This document shows positions 23,560-32,354 of a stretch of DNA of 64,000 nucleotides, one piece after another. The position numbers and the translations under genes are program-made. The notes under the pieces were generated by a model that saw nothing but the letters and a program-made list of their open reading frames with translations, was not told the DNA's origin and searched no databases. The DNA is taken from contig MPOS01000018.1 of the NCBI GenBank assembly GCA_001896555.1, positions 1-64,000 of the forward strand, given 5' to 3'. Within the stretch, counting starts at the first letter, position 1; each line of letters starts with the position of its first letter. This DNA comes from Candidatus Phosphitivorax anaerolimi. GTDB taxonomy: Bacteria > Desulfobacterota > Desulfomonilia > UBA1062.

Positions 23560-25248
23560 TCAGACCATCACCGCCACCAGACCTCCTGCAGCTGCTGCCA
23601 CGCCCGATACCAGTGCCGCGGCGAACACCCACCACGCGGCGGACGAGGCGGTCTTCCTGATTTCCTCGGCGTGATAGAGGGCTGTCTCTTCGGCCTGCTT
23701 CACCCTGGTCTGCACCTCATCCCGCATTCTCTCGGCGCGGGCGATCACGTCATCCCGGGTGTTTTCCACCTTGGAGACCATTCTCTCGACATCCTCTTCC
23801 TGCATATTGGGGTTGGCCCGGAGAATCATCTGTTTGATGTCGTCCCGATTGATGCTCCTGAGCCGGTGAATGAGCGAGTCCGCCCCGGCCCGGGGATCGT
23901 GCAGCATGGTCTCGAAGTCGGCCTTGATGCCTTCGTAGTCGAGCTCGGGGTTGTCCGTAGACTCCAGGATTCCCTGTACTCTTCCCCCGATGCCCGCCTT
24001 GCTCTCCATGGCTGAGGCCTTTTCCCGGCCGGACTCTTTCGTGGTCTGATAGCGCGACTTCAGGCTGTTCACCGTTCCCGCCACCATATCGACCACCCGG
24101 GTTGCCTCTTCCCGGTTCATATCCTTTCTCTGCGCCAGGATCGAGGTGATGGTGGAGCGGTCCATCTCATTGAGCCGGGCGAGTATGGCGTCGACACCCG
24201 CTTTCGGGTCGGAGACGAGCCGGTCGAGATCGCGTTTGATCCCCTCGGGATTCAGCTCGGACTTGCCGGTCTTGGCAAGGTAATCTTCGATTTTGTGCCG
24301 GTACTTCTCGGCGTCCTCGCGCGACATGCCGGCCATCCGTGCGGCCGCATCCGCGATCTTCTCGACCCTTTCCTTATCGGTGCCGGCCTCTTCCGATATG
24401 ATGTCCCTGGCGGCTTTTGCCTGTTCCTTTGCCTGAGAAGCGGCGGCCCTGGCCATACTTCCGGTATGGAAGCGTGCGGTGAGGGTCTCCCGGTCGGGAG
24501 ATGCATGGATCTCGATCTCGGCATTGTCGAGGATCCCCTCGATCTCTTTCACCAGCTGGCGATAGCTCGGCGTTATCTGGCCCACGTAATTCTGGATGGT
24601 TTTTCTCACGTCGATATCGCCGAACACCTCGCTGCGCACTGCATCGATGATGCTGCGGGTCGTGTCAGCCGCCTGCTTCTCCTCCGAGGTTCCGAAGATT
24701 CCAGAGGCCGTCGCGGAGACCGACCGGAAGCCGGACCGCACCACGTCCATGAGCGATCCCACCATGGAGGAGACCGCGGTCATCTCCAGGACCGCGGTTG
24801 TGAGATAGAAGAGCCCCCAGATAGCCAGGCCCAGGGTAACCCCTGCCACCGCGGTCAGTGCAACGCTGAACTTCACGGCGAGCCATGCCGCGAAGAACAG
24901 GGAAATGGCCGATGTGATGACAGCCCAGATGCCGAACGTCATATTGACGGTGCGCATTTTCTCTTCGATGGGCTCTGACTCGCCCTTTCCCTGCTCTTTC
25001 CGTTTCCCGTCTCCTGTCCTGACCCTCTCCCGCACCGATTCCAGGGGGCTGTGGACGGCGCTCAGGCCGATTGCCGCCGAAAGGTTCGTCAGGATGAGCT
25101 GGAAGCCGAATGCCAGAATAATCCCCACCACCAGCGCGGTGATAAAGCTCGCCCCGGGAACCAGAAGATCCGCCGGAAACGTCTCTACCTGGGCGAAAAG
25201 CCCTACCGGGACCAAGGTGATGAGGAAGATGAGCATGATTTTTCTCAT
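23560..25248 (-). CDS. Large membrane protein with tandem helical repeats, function unknown
   Basis: A 562-residue protein. The N-terminus is hydrophobic (KIMLIFLITLVPVGLFAQ), a second segment follows (ITALVVGIILAFGFQLILT), then two membrane helices (IWAVITSAISLFFAAWLAVKF and ALTAVAGVTLGLAIWGLFYLT). A long helical domain contains two related modules: ELNPEGIKRDLDRLVSDP...LARLNEMDRSTITSILA and ELDYEGIKADFETMLHDP...IHRLRSINRDDIKQMIL, each followed by an EExxRxV/EEDVERMV helix. A coiled coil leads to a C-terminal membrane helix (WWVFAAALVSGVAAAAGGL). The modules recall repeats in some cyanobacterial membrane proteins, from memory. AAAGGAG precedes the start at 25248. Confidence 0.85.
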   Translation of the reverse strand: MRKIMLIFLITLVPVGLFAQVETFPADLLVPGASFITALVVGIILAFGFQLILTNLSAAIGLSAVHSPLESVRERVRTGDGKRKEQGKGESEPIEEKMRTVNMTFGIWAVITSAISLFFAAWLAVKFSVALTAVAGVTLGLAIWGLFYLTTAVLEMTAVSSMVGSLMDVVRSGFRSVSATASGIFGTSEEKQAADTTRSIIDAVRSEVFGDIDVRKTIQNYVGQITPSYRQLVKEIEGILDNAEIEIHASPDRETLTARFHTGSMARAAASQAKEQAKAARDIISEEAGTDKERVEKIADAAARMAGMSREDAEKYRHKIEDYLAKTGKSELNPEGIKRDLDRLVSDPKAGVDAILARLNEMDRSTITSILAQRKDMNREEATRVVDMVAGTVNSLKSRYQTTKESGREKASAMESKAGIGGRVQGILESTDNPELDYEGIKADFETMLHDPRAGADSLIHRLRSINRDDIKQMILRANPNMQEEDVERMVSKVENTRDDVIARAERMRDEVQTRVKQAEETALYHAEEIRKTASSAAWWVFAAALVSGVAAAAGGLVAVMV

Positions 25249-25875
25249 GGCTTTTCTCCTTTCCATTCTCCCGGGCATTCTCGCTCGGGGTTTTTCTGAG
25301 AATCCCCCCGGCTGTAAGGCTGTCAAGACAGACGGCCGATCTTCAGCCGGTCATCGGGGACCTGCACCAGGAGCCAGGAAAGCCGCATATCAGTTCGCCA
25401 GCACTCGTTCCTTTCGCGGGACACCATACGGCAACCTGCTCCATGGCTGATTTTTTAGGGGTGGAATTTCAAGGGTTTTCTTCTTAGATTCTGGGTACTG
25501 TCCCTCCGCATCCCCGGCCTGCTCCCCGCTTTGCCATGCCGGTGCAGCATCTCAGGCCGTTTTTCCTTTGTTTCGGGCTGGGAGCATCCCCCTTACCCGC
25601 TCTCGCGCACGTTTTGCATGCGGGGAATGCGCTGCATACACATATAATGGTGATCAAAGCGGCGTTTGTCCACCACGCCTGAGGCATGCGGTCATTGCTG
25701 TACAGCGGGAGTCAGGGCTCTATTGATGTAGGCCTGAACCCCATGACTGATTCACCGGGAAGTGTTAGGAAAGGCAGACGAGGAGGAAAGAATGCCTTTG
25801 ATGGAAAAGCCGGAAAAAAACGATGGATAAGACGGCCTTGACACGCCGCCGGCGGGAAAGGGCCGTATGTGTCCT
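25249..25875. other. 627-base intergenic region
   Basis: It separates the large membrane protein gene from the holin-like pair. A 12-codon open frame near 25791 has a strong GAGGAGG site but no recognisable product. No terminator or repeat was seen. Confidence 0.35.
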
Positions 25876-26133
25876 TTACGAACCCTTCATGCCGCGTCTC
25901 AGCAGCAGGAAAGCCACCATCGCCAGAAACAGGATCGAGTATTTCCACAGCAGCGAGAGCAGCGTTCCGAGCACCCACATAGCCATTCTCATGCCGATGT
26001 AGCCCGCCACTACCAGGGCCAGGGGTTTTACGGTGCTCATCACGGTGCTGTATCTGCGGGCGAGCTCGCCTTTCACCGCTTCGAGCTCCCGGGTCGTGCT
26101 CTGAATCCTCTCCCTCAACTCTCTTTCAGCCAT
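25876..26133 (-). CDS. Small membrane protein partnered with holin-like protein
   Basis: An 85-residue protein: an amphipathic, charged N-terminus (ERELRERIQSTTRELEAVKGEL) followed by two hydrophobic stretches (PLALVVAGYIGMRMAMWVLG and YSILFLAMVAFLLL) and a short basic tail. CAAGGAGG stands before the start at 26133, which lies inside the end of the upstream holin-like gene (19-base overlap). It is probably translated with that gene. The family was not recognised. Confidence 0.75.
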   Translation of the reverse strand: MAERELRERIQSTTRELEAVKGELARRYSTVMSTVKPLALVVAGYIGMRMAMWVLGTLLSLLWKYSILFLAMVAFLLLRRGMKGS

Positions 26134-26498
26134 GCGATATCCTCCTTGATCCGGCCCATGTCCACCTGAGCCCTCCTGACCCCTCTGCGCGCCTTCCTCA
26201 TGCCGGCAATACCGAGAACCAGGCCGCACAGCAGGAGCAGGAAGGTCATGATCAGGGCCGAGGCCCACGGCGGAAACCACACGTTCAGGAGCAGGGTCAG
26301 TGTGATCAGGAGAAACACGCCCGAGAGCGCCAGGAATATGAGACCTGCGCCGCCGAGGGTGATCCCTGTCAGCCCGGTCCTGACAGAACCCTGGACTGCG
26401 GTTTTGAGATAGGTTTTCTGATCGGACACCAGTGTCCTGATCAGGCTCACTGCATGTGCAAGCAGCGCGGCCAGGGACATGTTCTCATACTTTTCCAT
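26115..26498 (-). CDS. Phage holin family protein (Holin superfamily III-like)
   Basis: A 127-residue protein with a charged amphipathic N-terminus (MSLAALLAHAVSLIRTLVSDQ), two adjacent hydrophobic helices (LIFLALSGVFLLITLTLLLNVWF and ASALIMTFLLLLCGLVLGIAG) and a basic C-terminus (RKARRGVRRAQVD). This matches the chromosomally encoded phage holin family that often sits with small stress-type membrane proteins outside prophages. No phage genes are nearby. The start at 26498 has CAGGAGA before it. Confidence 0.8.
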   Translation of the reverse strand: MEKYENMSLAALLAHAVSLIRTLVSDQKTYLKTAVQGSVRTGLTGITLGGAGLIFLALSGVFLLITLTLLLNVWFPPWASALIMTFLLLLCGLVLGIAGMRKARRGVRRAQVDMGRIKEDIAWLKES

Positions 26499-26998
26499 GA
26501 TTTTCTCCTGCCGACCCGGCAGCGAAGCAGCATAAACAGCGGGTTTCCTCTGAAGCGGCCGGTTCCTTTTTTCAAGCCGGGAGAGGACGGCCTTTTTCCC
26601 CATACTTTAAGGAAAAGGATAGGAGGTAAGAGCCAAGTTTCAATACACTTATCAAAACCCTGGACTTCTCCCCCAAGATCGTGCAGCAGCCTTTTCCCGG
26701 GGTGAGACGGGGTGGGCGGCCGCAGCCGGACCTTGATCTGGCCTGATTTGTCACAAATTTGGCAGGAATGGTCATATCTTTTCCCTTGAACCTGTGATTT
26801 CATATGATGCCGATCATGTGCCCTGTTCAAGGCATTGCCATCGTGAGGATTTCTTCTCATCCATAGAAAGAAAACGCCGGAGCAGGAATTGCTCGTTGCT
26901 GGGTTTTCGCACCTTTTGTTTCCGGGTCTTCGCTGAAGGGGCGCCCGGATGGGTTTTCCACAAGGAAGGCAGTCATCCATGATGAAAGGAGGAGCTTT
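26499..26998. other. 500-base divergent intergenic region
   Basis: Upstream of both the holin-like pair (minus) and the FadL-like barrel (plus). No gene is evident. A long minus-strand frame through it and into the barrel gene is a shadow. No clear promoter pair could be chosen. Confidence 0.35.
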
Positions 26999-27664
26999 AT
27001 GTTCCTGAAACGTGTTCTGATCGTTCTGGGGATTCTCGGCGTAGTTTTCGTACCACAGGCACGTGCACAGATCGACAACCTGACCAACATGAGCGCAGAA
27101 TGGGTCCGACTGGCAAACCGCAATGCCGCCACGGACGCCGCGGACATTGTGGTCTATAACCCTGCCGGTCTGGCGAGTCTCTCGGACGGGTTCCATCTCA
27201 ATGTATCGAACCAGACCCTGTTCCGCAAGCCGCAACACGAGTTCGTCGATCCCATCACATCAGGACCGGTGAGCTTCGAGCAGGACGACCCGGACTGGTT
27301 CATGCCCAATGTCTACGCTGCTTACACCAAGGACCGGTGGTCGGTGTTCACCGGGATCTACATCCCGGGGAACGGCGCTTCTCTGGACTATCCTGATGGA
27401 TCCATCACCACACGCCTCATAGGATTGGAGCTGATACAAGAGATAAATCAGCAGATCTTCGATGCATTCGGTGTGGAAAACGCGTACACGGCTCTGGCAA
27501 ATGAGAGCATTGAGGCCAGCTCGCTGTACCTCACAGGGACCATCGGCGGGACATACCGGGTAACTGATATTGTTTCTCTTGCGGCAGGGGTCCGATACAT
27601 CCGGGCGGAAAATGACATTGAGGGCGAACTGACCGTAACAGGAGGGATATTGGGGGGGAAATGA
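26999..27664 (+). CDS. FadL/OmpP1-like outer membrane barrel, N-terminal part (frame broken at G7)
   Basis: 221 codons with AAAGGAGG before the ATG and a signal peptide (LIVLGILGVVFVPQARAQ). The family features are the N-terminal plug-like opening LANRNAATDAADIVVYNPAGLA, with the NPA motif typical of OmpP1/FadL/TodX transport proteins, and alternating beta strands. The frame ends at TGA (27662-27664) directly after a run of seven G (27652-27658). One additional G, or a -1 slip on the run, joins it to the following frame, which holds the remaining strands. It would be a long-chain fatty acid or hydrocarbon uptake channel in the outer membrane. Real frameshift, phase variation and sequencing error are all open. 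Confidence 0.8.
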   Translation: MFLKRVLIVLGILGVVFVPQARAQIDNLTNMSAEWVRLANRNAATDAADIVVYNPAGLASLSDGFHLNVSNQTLFRKPQHEFVDPITSGPVSFEQDDPDWFMPNVYAAYTKDRWSVFTGIYIPGNGASLDYPDGSITTRLIGLELIQEINQQIFDAFGVENAYTALANESIEASSLYLTGTIGGTYRVTDIVSLAAGVRYIRAENDIEGELTVTGGILGGK

Positions 27665-28338
27665 CCCCGGACCAGCAGTTTGTGGTGGACGTGGATCAGT
27701 CGGCCGACGGATGGGGGTTCGTGCTGGGGATTCAGGTGGTACCAGTGGAGGATCTGGTTCTTGCCCTGCGCTATGAATCAGAGGTGAACCTGAACTTTGA
27801 GAACGATGTGCACGGCTCGGACAACCTGGGCATTTTCATCGACGGGGAAATGAATCACCGGGACTTCCCGGCCATGATCGGTTTCGGCGTATCGTATCAG
27901 ATCACACCCGAGCTCAGGGGAGAAGCCGATTTCAACTGGTTCTTCCAGGAGAATGCTGACTGGGGGAGGTCGGAGACGGGTGAACGCATTTCGGATATGG
28001 CGGGGGATGTCTGGAGCTGGGGTCTGTCGGCCGCCTATCAGGCAACCCCGGAGCTTGAGGTGAGTGCGGGCTTCCTGTATACCGACCACCTTTGGGACGA
28101 CATGGATGGATATTTCCAGAGTGCTACCGGGGCAATCGAAACCCTGTACTCGGACAACTGGAATCTTTCGACCGGCATCGGCTACCTGATCAGGCCGGGC
28201 ATCAGGCTGAACCTCGGCGTGGCCTTCACCATCTGGGAGGACGAAACCATCCTGATCAATGCCGGTCCGCTGACGATTCCGGTGAAGACCGAGAACAGCA
28301 CCACGACAGCAGCCGTGGGGGTCGATATCTCCTTCTGA
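27661..28338 (+). CDS. FadL/OmpP1-like outer membrane barrel, C-terminal part
   Basis: 225 codons of beta-strand-rich sequence ending in aromatic VGVDISF, the typical outer-membrane C-terminal Phe. Internal strands include WGFVLGIQVVPVEDLVLALRYES and GIGYLIRPGIRLNLGVAFTIW, both FadL-like. It has no signal peptide and begins within the stop of the upstream frame (ATGA), with GGGGGGG as a possible ribosome site 4-5 bases before. Alone it could not be exported, so it is most likely the second half of one gene interrupted at the G7 tract. Confidence 0.8.
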   Translation: MTPDQQFVVDVDQSADGWGFVLGIQVVPVEDLVLALRYESEVNLNFENDVHGSDNLGIFIDGEMNHRDFPAMIGFGVSYQITPELRGEADFNWFFQENADWGRSETGERISDMAGDVWSWGLSAAYQATPELEVSAGFLYTDHLWDDMDGYFQSATGAIETLYSDNWNLSTGIGYLIRPGIRLNLGVAFTIWEDETILINAGPLTIPVKTENSTTTAAVGVDISF

Positions 28339-28409
28339 GGGCTGTGAACGACGGGATAATCAGAGGATTCAGAGTGCGGTAAGCACCGGCCCCGGCTGGA
28401 AGGGCGGCG

Positions 28410-29486
28410 TCATCCCGTCCTGCCCGGCCGGCCGGCGGCAAATCCCGCAAGGAGCATACCCAGCATCCTTCCTACGTCGTAAAGGATCTCGGCCGTCATC
28501 CTGTCCAGCTCTTGAAGGGCCGGGGCGTTCGACTCTCGGAAGATGACCTGTGCCGCATCGGCTGAGCATTTCCTGGTCTGTTCCGCCGCGTCTACACGGC
28601 TGTTTTGGTCAAGGGATGCATATGCATCCACGAGATCGCGGCCAAACCGGTCCATGAGGAAGCGGAAGATAGGGTTCAAACGGTCCCTGGCAGTGCGAAT
28701 GTACCCGCCCAGAGCGGCGAACACGTCACTGCGTGATGACCGGCCTTCGCAGGCGCCTTCGGTCAGGGCTTGCCTGAATGCGGGAAACCCTTCGCGGAAC
28801 CGCCGCTCGCTGTACACCTCATAGCCGGTGTGGGTGGCGGACAGCACCTGCATCATCCGGTGGGGCGAGGGCAGGCTTTTCAACAGGAAGCACCAGGGAG
28901 CGGCCTTCACATGGAAGGGATGGCCCAGATCGGCGAGGTAATGCGTGGCCCGGGACAGGAAGCGCCACCCCCAGTAGTCGTTCCCGATGGCAAAGGATTT
29001 TCGGGCAAGCTCGGTGTGATAGCGAAACGATTCGGGCGCCATGCCGATGGTGAGCCCGGGCAGACTGAACTGCATGTGCCGCCAGCCATGGGAGCCGCCG
29101 GTGATCTTCTGGCGCTTGTTAAGCTCGAGGTCGCAGTCGAGCAGGAGATCGGGCTCCGTGCTGTAGATGACCAGTATCTTCCAGGGCTCGATCGAGTCCT
29201 GCACGGGCGGCTCGTGAGCGAACTCGCCGTTACGCACTGCATAATCGTATGAGCTGAAAGGGTCGAGCCGCCTCACCTCCCGGTATGACTCCTTGTAGAG
29301 GTCCACATGGTTCGGCCCCGTGGGGAAGCGCCCGTCATGGAACCCGGGGTTCGGACTCACCCTCACCGGGGGGAGATTTATGATCTCCGGCAGGGAAAGG
29401 GCGGTGAAATAGGTGATGTACTCGTGGGCGAACCAGGGCCCCCACGCCGCAGGCATCCGCGGGTCGTCGTGCAGGTAGCTCTCCAT
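28410..29486 (-). CDS. Zinc-dependent phospholipase C/P1 nuclease-like protein
   Basis: A 358-residue helical protein without signal peptide. The segment WWRFLS-like GWRFLSRATHYLADLGHPFH contains HYLxDxxxPxH, the metal-binding helix pattern shared by zinc-dependent phospholipase C and S1/P1 nucleases. An N-terminal Trp (AWGPWFAHEYITYF) and His/Asp residues (THTGYE) could complete the tri-metal site. No other domain is seen. It lies 97 bases after the RuBisCO-like gene on the same strand and may be the last gene of that operon. The absence of a signal peptide is unusual for this fold, so the activity is uncertain. Confidence 0.55.
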   Translation of the reverse strand: MESYLHDDPRMPAAWGPWFAHEYITYFTALSLPEIINLPPVRVSPNPGFHDGRFPTGPNHVDLYKESYREVRRLDPFSSYDYAVRNGEFAHEPPVQDSIEPWKILVIYSTEPDLLLDCDLELNKRQKITGGSHGWRHMQFSLPGLTIGMAPESFRYHTELARKSFAIGNDYWGWRFLSRATHYLADLGHPFHVKAAPWCFLLKSLPSPHRMMQVLSATHTGYEVYSERRFREGFPAFRQALTEGACEGRSSRSDVFAALGGYIRTARDRLNPIFRFLMDRFGRDLVDAYASLDQNSRVDAAEQTRKCSADAAQVIFRESNAPALQELDRMTAEILYDVGRMLGMLLAGFAAGRPGRTG

Positions 29487-29583
29487 CGGGTGACGGTCCT
29501 CTCAATTCAGCTCGGAGAGGCGAGGGCCGCGGTTCCGACCCTCGCCGGTTCTGTGATGGGATGGGGCGCGTTTTTGCAATTTT

Positions 29584-30894
29584 TCAAGCGATCTTGAACT
29601 CGGTCTTCTTCTGCCAGATCCCGAGTGCGATCCCCAGCTCCTCGTGTTCCTTGGCGTATTCCTCCAAGGGCACCCCTTGGAGCACGGCGTCGATGGCCTG
29701 GCGGAACGCCTTCACCCCCGCGGTCGGGCCCTTGGGATGGGCATGGATACCGCCGCCCGAGCCGATCATGATCTCCTTTCCCAGCGAGTTTATGATGTCG
29801 GGCACATTGGCCGGTGTGATGCCGCCCGAGGGCATGGGCAGCACGGGCTTCAGATTGCCGAAGGGATAGGTGAGGTTGCGGCAGGCAGCCATGAAACGGT
29901 CGTGCATGTAGATGCCCTTGCCGCCGAGCGAGAAGGGGAGCACGATGCTGTCCGCGCCGCAGAGTCTGGGGATCTTGCCGAAGATGATGGGTGAAGCGAT
30001 GCCCTGGTACGGCGACATGAAGTACGCACCCCCCACGTCCATGTGGGCCAGGATGGGCACGTTTATCGCCGGGTCTTCGGCCAGGGCGCGCATGGCCTCG
30101 GGCCCTACGGCCAGGTAGTTGACCATCATGGCGTTGGCCCCGGCGTCGATGCAGCGCCTAGCCAGGTCGAACATCCGCGGCAGCCGGTCGGTGACGTTGA
30201 CGGTATAGAGCGTGTGCTCGCCCGTCTCCTCAAAGACCTGCCGCTCGATCTCCATGTAGGCCTTCACGCGCTCCACCGCGCTGTTGTAGCACATGTTCGC
30301 GATGAGTTCGTCGTCCTTGATCACGTCGCAGCCGCCCATGGCCACCTCGCGGAAGAGCCTTGCCCCCACTTCAAGAGGATAGCCGCTGCACGGCTTGATC
30401 ATGTTGTTCATGATGGGCCTGTTCTTCTCGATGCCCAAGGCCTCGTACCACCCGTCAATTCCGAAGCGCGGGCCCTGGTACTGATCCAGGGTGGCTTTGG
30501 GCATCCTTAGGTCCAGGAGCTTGAAGTTGGGCACCAGGGAGATGTTTCCGATCGTGGCGGTGAGCAGCATGGGGAGCTGGTCCTCAACGTTGGCGGCCGG
30601 GAACGCGATCTGGACGATGTACTGCCGCTCCTTCACATCTTCGGGCAGCCCGTACTCGTGCGAAGGCGCCTCGTAGACGCCGATGACCTTGGCCACGTGC
30701 TTTGCCCTGACCTCGGGTGTCTCGCCCGGCACCGGCACCCAGGTGCCCGTGGTCTGCTCGATGGCCAGGATCTGGCCCATGAGCGACATGTCCATGTTCT
30801 TGTCGGCCTTGGCCCAGTAGGTGGCGATCACGTGGCTTTCCATATCGATGCTCTCGGGTATGGCGATGGGTTTGTCAGCGAATGCATCTGCCAT
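29584..30894 (-). CDS. RuBisCO-like protein (form IV), reaction unknown
   Basis: A 436-residue protein of the RuBisCO large-subunit superfamily. The carbamylation/metal motif is intact (GGCDVIKDDE, equivalent of K201-D203-E204). The K175 equivalent is present in NMIKPCSG, but the second Lys (K177) is Cys. The His-Arg pair is AHMD (Arg lost), the position of H327 is not His in CGADSIVLPF, and loop 6 has SLGGKG without the usual GKxEG. The C-terminal phosphate sites MPSGGITP and GSGGGIHAHP are kept. It should bind a phosphorylated sugar-like substrate and do enolase, isomerase or decarboxylase chemistry but not CO2 fixation. AAAGGAGG precedes the ATG. Its operon encodes an aminotransferase, an FGGY kinase and an SDR. 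Confidence 0.9.
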   Translation of the reverse strand: MADAFADKPIAIPESIDMESHVIATYWAKADKNMDMSLMGQILAIEQTTGTWVPVPGETPEVRAKHVAKVIGVYEAPSHEYGLPEDVKERQYIVQIAFPAANVEDQLPMLLTATIGNISLVPNFKLLDLRMPKATLDQYQGPRFGIDGWYEALGIEKNRPIMNNMIKPCSGYPLEVGARLFREVAMGGCDVIKDDELIANMCYNSAVERVKAYMEIERQVFEETGEHTLYTVNVTDRLPRMFDLARRCIDAGANAMMVNYLAVGPEAMRALAEDPAINVPILAHMDVGGAYFMSPYQGIASPIIFGKIPRLCGADSIVLPFSLGGKGIYMHDRFMAACRNLTYPFGNLKPVLPMPSGGITPANVPDIINSLGKEIMIGSGGGIHAHPKGPTAGVKAFRQAIDAVLQGVPLEEYAKEHEELGIALGIWQKKTEFKIA

Positions 30895-30944
30895 TTTTCA
30901 TCCTCCTTTGTTTCTCAATGAATGGCTGATTTCGATCAATCCGG

Positions 30945-32354
30945 TTATCCCCGGGGAATGAGGGAGAGCAGGTACTCCCACACCTCGAGGGTCTTGTTCA
31001 GGGCCTCGTCGTCGTGTTGCATGCACGAGTACATCCGGGTCCCCGCCAGGGTGCACAGGCCGTGCGCAAGGGTAACGACCTGGTATTCGTCCGCGGTCTG
31101 CTTGCGCGTCATGATCTGGGTGAACGCGTCCGGACTAAAGAGGTCAACGGCAAAGAACGCGGTGGTCACATAGTGCATGATGGGACCGAAGTTGTAGGCA
31201 AAAAAGCCCAAGTCGCTCCGGGTGGAGAACAGGTCGTTCAGGGACGCGGTGAGCCGGTCAGCATAGGCTGTTGCCTTACCCACTGCATCGTGCTCCTCCA
31301 TGAGCTTAAGCGCATAGTAGCATGCCGCCGTGGTGATCGGGTTGGCTGCGAGCGTCCCGCCGATGTAAATCTTCTCTCCCATGCCTCCCTGGCAGACGCT
31401 CATCACGTCTCTCCTGCCGCCCACCGCGCCTGCCGAGGGGTAGCCGTGGGCGATGATCTTCCCGAGGACCGTGATGTCCGGCATAATGCCGAAGTACTTC
31501 TGGGCTCCGCCCATGTCCAGCCTAAAGCCGGTCACCACCTCGTCGAAGATCAACAGCGACTGGTAGTGGTCGCACAGTTCCCTGACCCGCCTGTTCCAGT
31601 CAGGATGGACCGGGTGGGTGCCGGATTCTCCGCCGATGGGCTCCACGATTACCGCGGCCACCCCGCCTTTGTCTTTGCTGTCTTCGAATGCCTTCTCCAG
31701 GGCGGCGAAGTCGTTGGGCTTAACGTCGATGAGGTGGGCATAGCTCTCGGCGGTGATGCCCCGGGAGTTGAGCAGCCCGGTGCCGGGCACGTGCAGGGAA
31801 AAGACCATCTGGTCCGACCACCCGTGGTAGCTTCCGCCTACCTTGATGATCTTCTGCTTGCCCGTAAAGGCCCGGGCGATGCGGATCGCCGCCATATCCG
31901 CCTCGGTGCCGGACTGGAGGAAGCGCACCATTTCCACCCCGGGCATGTGCCGGATGATCTCTTCGGCCGCAAGGATCTCGTACTCGGATGTCAGACCCGT
32001 GGCAGGTCCTTTTTCCCGGATGATCTCTATGATCTTCTCATCCAGGGAGTCGAAGGCGTGACCCAGGATGATGGGAGCGCCCGACATGAGGTAGTCCACA
32101 TAGACGTTGCCGTCCACGTCCCACATATGGTAGCCCTTGGCCCGGTCCATGGCGAGCGGAAAGGGCTTGCTCTGGCTCAGGTTGTGCTCCACCCCTCCGG
32201 GGATGAGGTGCCTGGCCTTCTCGAAGATTTCGAGCGAGCGCCGGTTCCTCTTCTGATAGAGGTCACGCTCCTTTTGAAGCCGGTCCTCGGGGATGGGTTT
32301 CACCGGCCGTGCAAGGATCTCCTGGTTCAGTGTCATGATTTCCTGGTATTCCAT
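30945..32354 (-). CDS. Class III aminotransferase, glutamate-1-semialdehyde aminomutase-like
   Basis: A 469-residue PLP enzyme. The cofactor-contact motif QSGTEADMAAIRIARAFTG, the Tyr-His-Gly GGSYHGWSD, the Asp in LLIFDEVVTGFR, and the Schiff-base Lys in VLGKIIAHGYPSAGAVGG are all present, so it should be active. The sequence is nearest to the GSA aminomutase branch, but about 40 residues longer and with a distinct N-terminus, so a dedicated heme role is unlikely. The start at 32354 has AGGAGG about 10 bases before and overlaps the kinase stop by one base (TGATG). It is the third gene of the RuBisCO-like protein operon. Confidence 0.9.
   Translation of the reverse strand: MEYQEIMTLNQEILARPVKPIPEDRLQKERDLYQKRNRRSLEIFEKARHLIPGGVEHNLSQSKPFPLAMDRAKGYHMWDVDGNVYVDYLMSGAPIILGHAFDSLDEKIIEIIREKGPATGLTSEYEILAAEEIIRHMPGVEMVRFLQSGTEADMAAIRIARAFTGKQKIIKVGGSYHGWSDQMVFSLHVPGTGLLNSRGITAESYAHLIDVKPNDFAALEKAFEDSKDKGGVAAVIVEPIGGESGTHPVHPDWNRRVRELCDHYQSLLIFDEVVTGFRLDMGGAQKYFGIMPDITVLGKIIAHGYPSAGAVGGRRDVMSVCQGGMGEKIYIGGTLAANPITTAACYYALKLMEEHDAVGKATAYADRLTASLNDLFSTRSDLGFFAYNFGPIMHYVTTAFFAVDLFSPDAFTQIMTRKQTADEYQVVTLAHGLCTLAGTRMYSCMQHDDEALNKTLEVWEYLLSLIPRG

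Noticed and set aside
25791-25829. 12-codon open frame with a strong GAGGAGG ribosome site
   Set aside because: Too short to assign; no neighbour or repeat supports a leader peptide.
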